Shown piece after piece: positions 4,999 to 7,728 of a DNA stretch of 7,728 nucleotides (positions within the stretch are counted from its first letter, which is position 1; each line of letters starts with the position of its first letter). The stretch lies in the NCBI GenBank assembly GCA_019246495.1, contig JAFAQI010000467.1, positions 1 to 7,728 of the forward strand, written 5' to 3'. The position numbers and the translations under genes were made by a program. The notes under the pieces were generated by a model. That model saw only the letters and a program-made list of their open reading frames with translations. It searched no databases and was not told the origin of the DNA. Origin of the DNA: Frankiales bacterium (lineage in GTDB: Bacteria; Actinomycetota; Actinomycetes; JAFAQI01).

Positions 4999-6723
4999 TT
5001 ACTGATCCCAGGCGCCGTACCAGCTCGACCCGTACCAAGAGCTGCCGTACCACGAGCTGCCGTACCAGCTCGAGCCGTACCAGGAACTGCCGTACCAGCT
5101 TGAGCCATACCAGCTGCTGCCGTACCAGGAACTGCCATACCAGCTGGAGCCGTACCAGCTCGAGCCGTACCACGAGCTGCCGTACCAGCTGGAGCCGTTG
5201 AACGTCGCGAGCAGCTGCGACGCGGCGTCGTACGGGTTGAGCTGCGCGCTGACCTCACCCGACAGCGGCGACGCGACGACGGTGCCGTTGGCGTCCGCCA
5301 GCTGGACGTTCACGGTGCCGCGGTCGGCCTGAAGGGAACCGAGGCCGTTGGACGGGACGAGACCGACGTTGGCGACACCGGCCGGCGCGCTGAACGCTGC
5401 GGCGTAACCGTCGACGAGACCGGCACCGACGGCCATGCGGTCAGCCGATGCGTCAGCGCGGGCGGTGGACATGAGCGCGAACTTCACGCGGTCCGGCGTC
5501 CACGTCGGGTTGGCGGAGAGGATGTCGGCGACGAGGCCGGACACAACCGCGGTGGACATCGACGTACCGGAACCGCGGCGGTACGGCGCGGGCGTGTCGG
5601 GGCCAGGCGGGAACTGGGTCGTGATCGTCGCGCCGGGTGCGGCGAGCGAGATCAGGTGACCGCCAGGAGCGACGACGTCGGGCTTCGCGAGACCGTCAGC
5701 AGCTGTGGGGCCGCGGGCGGAGAAGTTCGGCACCGAGTCGTCGGCGAGCGTCGTCGTGCCCTGGTCGTCGATCGCGCCGACGGTGATGATGTAGGGGTCG
5801 TCGGCAGGCTTGTCGATCGTGCTGGCGGCCGGGCCGAGGTTCGACGCGGAGACGAGGGTGACGATGCCCGCCTGCCACGCCTTCTCCACTGCGAAGTCGA
5901 GCGGCGACAGCAGGTAGGACTGCGTGCCGTTTGTGCCGAGCGACAGGTTCAGGACCTGGATGCCATAGACGTCCTTGAACGCGATGACCCACTGAAGCGC
6001 GGCGATGATCGTCGACACATCGGCGGAGCCGTCGGCGCTCGCGACCTTGACCGACACGAGCTTGGCCTGGGGCGCGACGCCGGTGAACGTGCCGTGCGAG
6101 GCAGCGCCGGTGCCGTCGATGAGACCCGCGAGGAACGTGCCGTGTCCGTAGAGGTCATCGCACGTGCCGTCGGCGCTGAAGTTGACGCAGTCCGCGGTGT
6201 TTCCGCCGCCGACACCGACCGTGACGAGGTTGCTCGAGGTGTCGGCCATCGGCGTGACGCCGGTGTCGATCAGCGCGACTGTGACGCCTTGGCCGGACGC
6301 GCCCGCAGCCCGCAGCTGGTTGGCGTGGACGACGTTCTTGTAGACGTCAGCCGGACCGTGGTTGCCGTGCCCGCCACCCGGCAGGTTGCCCTGCACGGTG
6401 GTGGAGCCGTCGATGGTGACGTAGCGAACGCCGGGGATGTGGGCCACGCGTGGGATGTCGCGGGCCGGGACCTTGGCGGAGAAGCCACCGATGATCGGGA
6501 GGTCGTGGGTGATCCGGCCGCCCATGCGGGTGACGGCGGACTCGGCGGTGCGCGCGCCCTGGACGATGATGCCGACGGTGCCCTGCACTGCGTGGAGCGA
6601 CGGGTCGACGATTGCGCCGCCGGTCGTGGAGCCTGCGATGGGAGCCGTCACGAGCCAGCTGGCGACGGCGGCAAGGACCGCGAGTGGCGCGATCGTGCGG
6701 CGCCGAGCGGCAACTGCAGCCAT
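4999..6723 (-). CDS. Secreted subtilisin-family (S8) serine protease with GSSWY-repeat tail
   Basis: The product has 574 residues from ATG 6723. A signal peptide (about 1-30: an arginine run at 7-9, then a hydrophobic stretch) is followed by an I9-like propeptide (about 45-110, VGIIVQGARTAESAV to VRYVTIDG). The peptidase domain has the complete triad: D153 in VALIDTGV, H194 in YGHGTFLAGL and S388 in GSGTSMSTAVVSG, with oxyanion-hole N295 in SASNLGP. It should be an active extracellular endopeptidase. After a short module (about 440-507) the protein ends in twelve perfect GSSWY pentapeptides (510-569) and a final GAWDQ. The tail has no LPxTG sorting signal; it could bind wall or surface polymers, which is inference. 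GTG 6729 is in frame but only 1 nt from the ribosome binding site, so ATG 6723 is chosen. The kinase gene follows closely downstream. Confidence 0.95.
   Translation of the reverse strand: MAAVAARRRTIAPLAVLAAVASWLVTAPIAGSTTGGAIVDPSLHAVQGTVGIIVQGARTAESAVTRMGGRITHDLPIIGGFSAKVPARDIPRVAHIPGVRYVTIDGSTTVQGNLPGGGHGNHGPADVYKNVVHANQLRAAGASGQGVTVALIDTGVTPMADTSSNLVTVGVGGGNTADCVNFSADGTCDDLYGHGTFLAGLIDGTGAASHGTFTGVAPQAKLVSVKVASADGSADVSTIIAALQWVIAFKDVYGIQVLNLSLGTNGTQSYLLSPLDFAVEKAWQAGIVTLVSASNLGPAASTIDKPADDPYIITVGAIDDQGTTTLADDSVPNFSARGPTAADGLAKPDVVAPGGHLISLAAPGATITTQFPPGPDTPAPYRRGSGTSMSTAVVSGLVADILSANPTWTPDRVKFALMSTARADASADRMAVGAGLVDGYAAAFSAPAGVANVGLVPSNGLGSLQADRGTVNVQLADANGTVVASPLSGEVSAQLNPYDAASQLLATFNGSSWYGSSWYGSSWYGSSWYGSSWYGSSWYGSSWYGSSWYGSSWYGSSWYGSSWYGSSWYGAWDQ
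5017..5196 (-). repeat. Twelve in-frame 15-bp repeats coding for GSSWY
   Basis: Twelve units of exactly 15 bp encode GSSWY without one amino-acid change. At the DNA level the units differ: the two serines are written with AGC, AGT, TCC, TCG, TCA and TCT, tyrosine is TAC ten times and TAT twice, and glycine is GGC except for one GGG. In 11 of 12 units one serine codon is AGY and the other TCN; only the sixth unit has AGC twice. Protein-level conservation with DNA-level divergence points to selection on the peptide. Confidence 0.97.
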
Positions 6724-6730
6724 GGTCACA

Positions 6731-6736
6731 CCCTCC
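6731..6736 (-). promoter_or_regulatory. Ribosome binding site that decides ATG 6723
   Basis: GGAGGG on the minus strand is 7 nt upstream of ATG 6723 and only 1 nt upstream of the in-frame GTG 6729. The ideal spacing selects the ATG as the protease start. Confidence 0.8.
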
Positions 6737-6757
6737 GTAAGCGTCTCGTCACACAGG

Positions 6758-6783
6758 GTCGGCTGACTAGACCCGCGGAGTCA
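6758..6783 (-). promoter_or_regulatory. Possible FliA/WhiG-like promoter of the protease gene
   Basis: On the minus strand TGACTCC (6783-6777) is followed after 13 nt by GCCGAC (6763-6758). The -10-like box ends 35 nt from the start codon; the equivalent box of the Ig/FN3 gene ends 37 nt from its start. The parallel between two secreted-protein genes is the main support; each match alone is weak. Confidence 0.27.
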
Positions 6784-6806
6784 TCACTAGGCGGGGTGGT
6801 TGTGCA

Positions 6807-6822
6807 TAGTCCTTTGTGACTA
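6807..6822. promoter_or_regulatory. Inverted repeat TAGTC-N6-GACTA, possible operator
   Basis: TAGTC (6807-6811) and GACTA (6818-6822) form a 5-bp inverted repeat with a 6-bp spacer. TGACTAGA occurs both here (6817-6824) and at 6764-6771, next to the proposed protease promoter. The site also overlaps the stop codon of the small upstream gene. A dimeric regulator could bind; none is identified. Confidence 0.3.
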
Positions 6823-7047
6823 GAACCGCCGCGGAGACGGGCGGCGTGGGTCGGCGCAGTAGGACATTTCCGAAAGCGGTGTCACCCGTTCGGGCCAGCG
6901 CTCTGCCGCGATGATCCCTGCACTGTCCGGTCCGAAAGGACTCATCAGATCGAGTATCAACGACAGCGGGATGCCGGCTTCGAGTAGTCGCATCGGCGAC
7001 CTTGCATCAGCGTTTGGATCAGGGTCGGGCGGGTCGATCACCTCCAT
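6820..7047 (-). CDS. Small hypothetical protein, about 75 residues
   Basis: The reading frame ends at TAG 6822-6820 and is open upstream as far as GTG 7083; ATG 7047 is the conservative start. The core RLLEAGIPLSLILDLMSPFG (about 20-39) with GPDSAGIIAAE after it looks like an amphipathic or buried helix followed by a short turn, the sort of motif seen in small conserved actinobacterial proteins. The N-terminus is proline- and aspartate-rich (IDPPDPDPNADA) and the C-terminus is basic. It has no signal peptide, cysteine pair or known domain. It lies 76 bp downstream of the sulfotransferase gene and 96 bp upstream of the protease. Codon use is less GC3-rich than in its neighbours (GAT, GCA, TTG, ATA). 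The ribosome binding site is weak for both starts. I do not recognise a family; it could be a spurious frame. Confidence 0.5.
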   Translation of the reverse strand: MEVIDPPDPDPNADARSPMRLLEAGIPLSLILDLMSPFGPDSAGIIAAERWPERVTPLSEMSYCADPRRPSPRRF

Positions 7048-7089
7048 GTCCAGGGCTTCGGCATCGCCGCCGGGCCGCAGCACCGCCGT

Positions 7090-7103
7090 CCGGGCGAGCC
7101 CGG
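7090..7103 (-). repeat. Small GC hairpin after the sulfotransferase gene
   Basis: CCGGG-CGAG-CCCGG forms a 5-bp stem with a 4-nt loop, 20 bp past the sulfotransferase stop. It overlaps a perfect 12-bp palindrome GCCCGGCCGGGC (7098-7109). No T run follows, so termination is only a possibility. Confidence 0.35.
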
Positions 7104-7123
7104 CCGGGCGATCGGCGTCTGGC

Positions 7124-7728
7124 CTACCAGGCGGTGTCGTCGTAGCCCCAGCGGACGGCCTCGGGCTGCGTTGTTTCGCGGATGTAGGCGATGTCCTCGG
7201 CGGTGAGCCTGGTGCGCCATGACTCGCTCAACGCGACGTCGGCTTCGGCAACCGCCGCGGCCTCGATGTCGGGACTGAACGGAACGCCGACGCGGTCGAA
7301 CAACGCGCGGAACGTCTCGACCGGCGCGGCGCTCGACTCCTCATGCCGTACGACGAACGGATCGCGCGGCGCGAGGTCGCCGTCAAGCATCGAGCCATAG
7401 ACGACGCGCCAGAAAAGCGTGACGCGGTGCAGCATCGGGCCGGTGCGGCCGAGCGTCGGCTCCATCTCCGCGCGCCACGGCTCGAGCCGTTTCATGAGCT
7501 GCGGCTGGGCAAGCAGATTCTCGAAGTCGTAGTCCCAGCCGAGCCGCATCAGGCTGCTGACGAAACCGGCCGGGTGCCGTACACACAGCACGACCGTCAT
7601 GTCATGCCGGTCCTGAAGGTGACGCGCCAGAAGCACCGCGAGCGGATCCTTCAGCAGCGGCACCCGGTGATGACGGCGCGCATCGCGGAACTGCCAGCGG
7701 CGGCGGATCTCGCGGGCGACCGTCTCGG
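7124..7728 (-). CDS. Sulfotransferase, N-terminus cut by window edge
   Basis: The frame is open to the right edge and gives the C-terminal 200 residues; an internal GTG at 7663 is not the start, because homologous-looking sequence (WQFRDARRHHRVPLLKDP) continues upstream of it. LLKDPLAVLLARHL is followed by the 3'-phosphate-binding motif of PAPS-dependent sulfotransferases, VVLCVRHPAGFVSSLMR, in which the arginine and the serine eight residues later (fragment positions 50 and 58) match the usual R-x7-S. FVVRHEE and the C-terminal GYDDTAW fit the sulfotransferase fold. The 5'-phosphosulfate-binding loop would lie outside the window. The enzyme should transfer sulfate from PAPS to an unknown acceptor, perhaps a cell-surface glycan or lipid; the acceptor cannot be read from sequence. 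No glycosyltransferase or PAPS synthesis gene is visible. Confidence 0.85.
   Translation of the reverse strand, partial: ETVAREIRRRWQFRDARRHHRVPLLKDPLAVLLARHLQDRHDMTVVLCVRHPAGFVSSLMRLGWDYDFENLLAQPQLMKRLEPWRAEMEPTLGRTGPMLHRVTLFWRVVYGSMLDGDLAPRDPFVVRHEESSAAPVETFRALFDRVGVPFSPDIEAAAVAEADVALSESWRTRLTAEDIAYIRETTQPEAVRWGYDDTAW

Noticed and set aside
5017..5196. CRISPR-like or satellite repeat array
   Set aside because: The 15-bp units are contiguous with no spacers, are exactly in frame with the protease and code for a constant pentapeptide.
4955..5258. Overlapping minus-strand frames rich in LVRQ- or GTA-type repeats
   Set aside because: They are out-of-frame readings of the GSSWY array and contain no independent signal.
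5656..6819. Plus-strand open frame of 387 codons opposite the protease
   Set aside because: Mirror of the S8 catalytic domain coding sequence, with no recognisable fold or start context.
7090..7109. Rho-independent terminator after the sulfotransferase gene
   Set aside because: The hairpin is real but short and lacks a T run on the transcribed strand.

Overview
The window is high-GC DNA with strong G/C preference at third codon positions and several GTG starts. The Fur-family regulator closely matches the actinobacterial Nur type, and the AbiEi-like/DUF559 fusion is also of an actinobacterial kind. The host is therefore most likely an actinomycete; genus and species cannot be read from the sequence. 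All six supported genes lie on the minus strand, so transcription runs from high to low coordinates. No tRNA, rRNA, CRISPR array, insertion sequence or phage gene was seen. The longest stretch without a gene is about 230 bases.

Layout in transcription order, right to left: (1) the C-terminal 200 residues of a sulfotransferase, cut by the right edge (7124-7728). (2) A small hypothetical protein of about 75 residues (6820-7047). (3) A 96-bp promoter region, then a secreted subtilisin-family (S8) protease (4999-6723) that ends in twelve perfect GSSWY pentapeptides. (4) A multi-TM sensor histidine kinase with GAF, PAS, HisKA and HATPase domains (2662-4947). (5) A Fur-family metalloregulator of the Nur type (2215-2631). 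(6) A solitary AbiEi-like/DUF559 putative nuclease (1254-2123). (7) A 231-bp intergenic region with unusual inverted repeats (1023-1253). (8) A secreted Ig-like/fibronectin-III protein cut by the left edge (1-1022).

Protease, kinase and regulator are closely spaced (51 or 15 bp between protease and kinase depending on the kinase start, then 30 bp) and may be co-transcribed. No response regulator is visible for the kinase. The two secreted proteins share a possible FliA/WhiG-like promoter arrangement at nearly the same distance from their start codons.

The features most worth a second look are three. The GSSWY array pairs one AGY and one TCN serine codon in 11 of 12 repeats. A near-perfect 15-bp inverted repeat begins 2 nt after the stop codon of the putative nuclease gene. 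The protease lies next to a kinase with an unassigned membrane sensor. No complete new defence or biosynthetic system can be demonstrated here.
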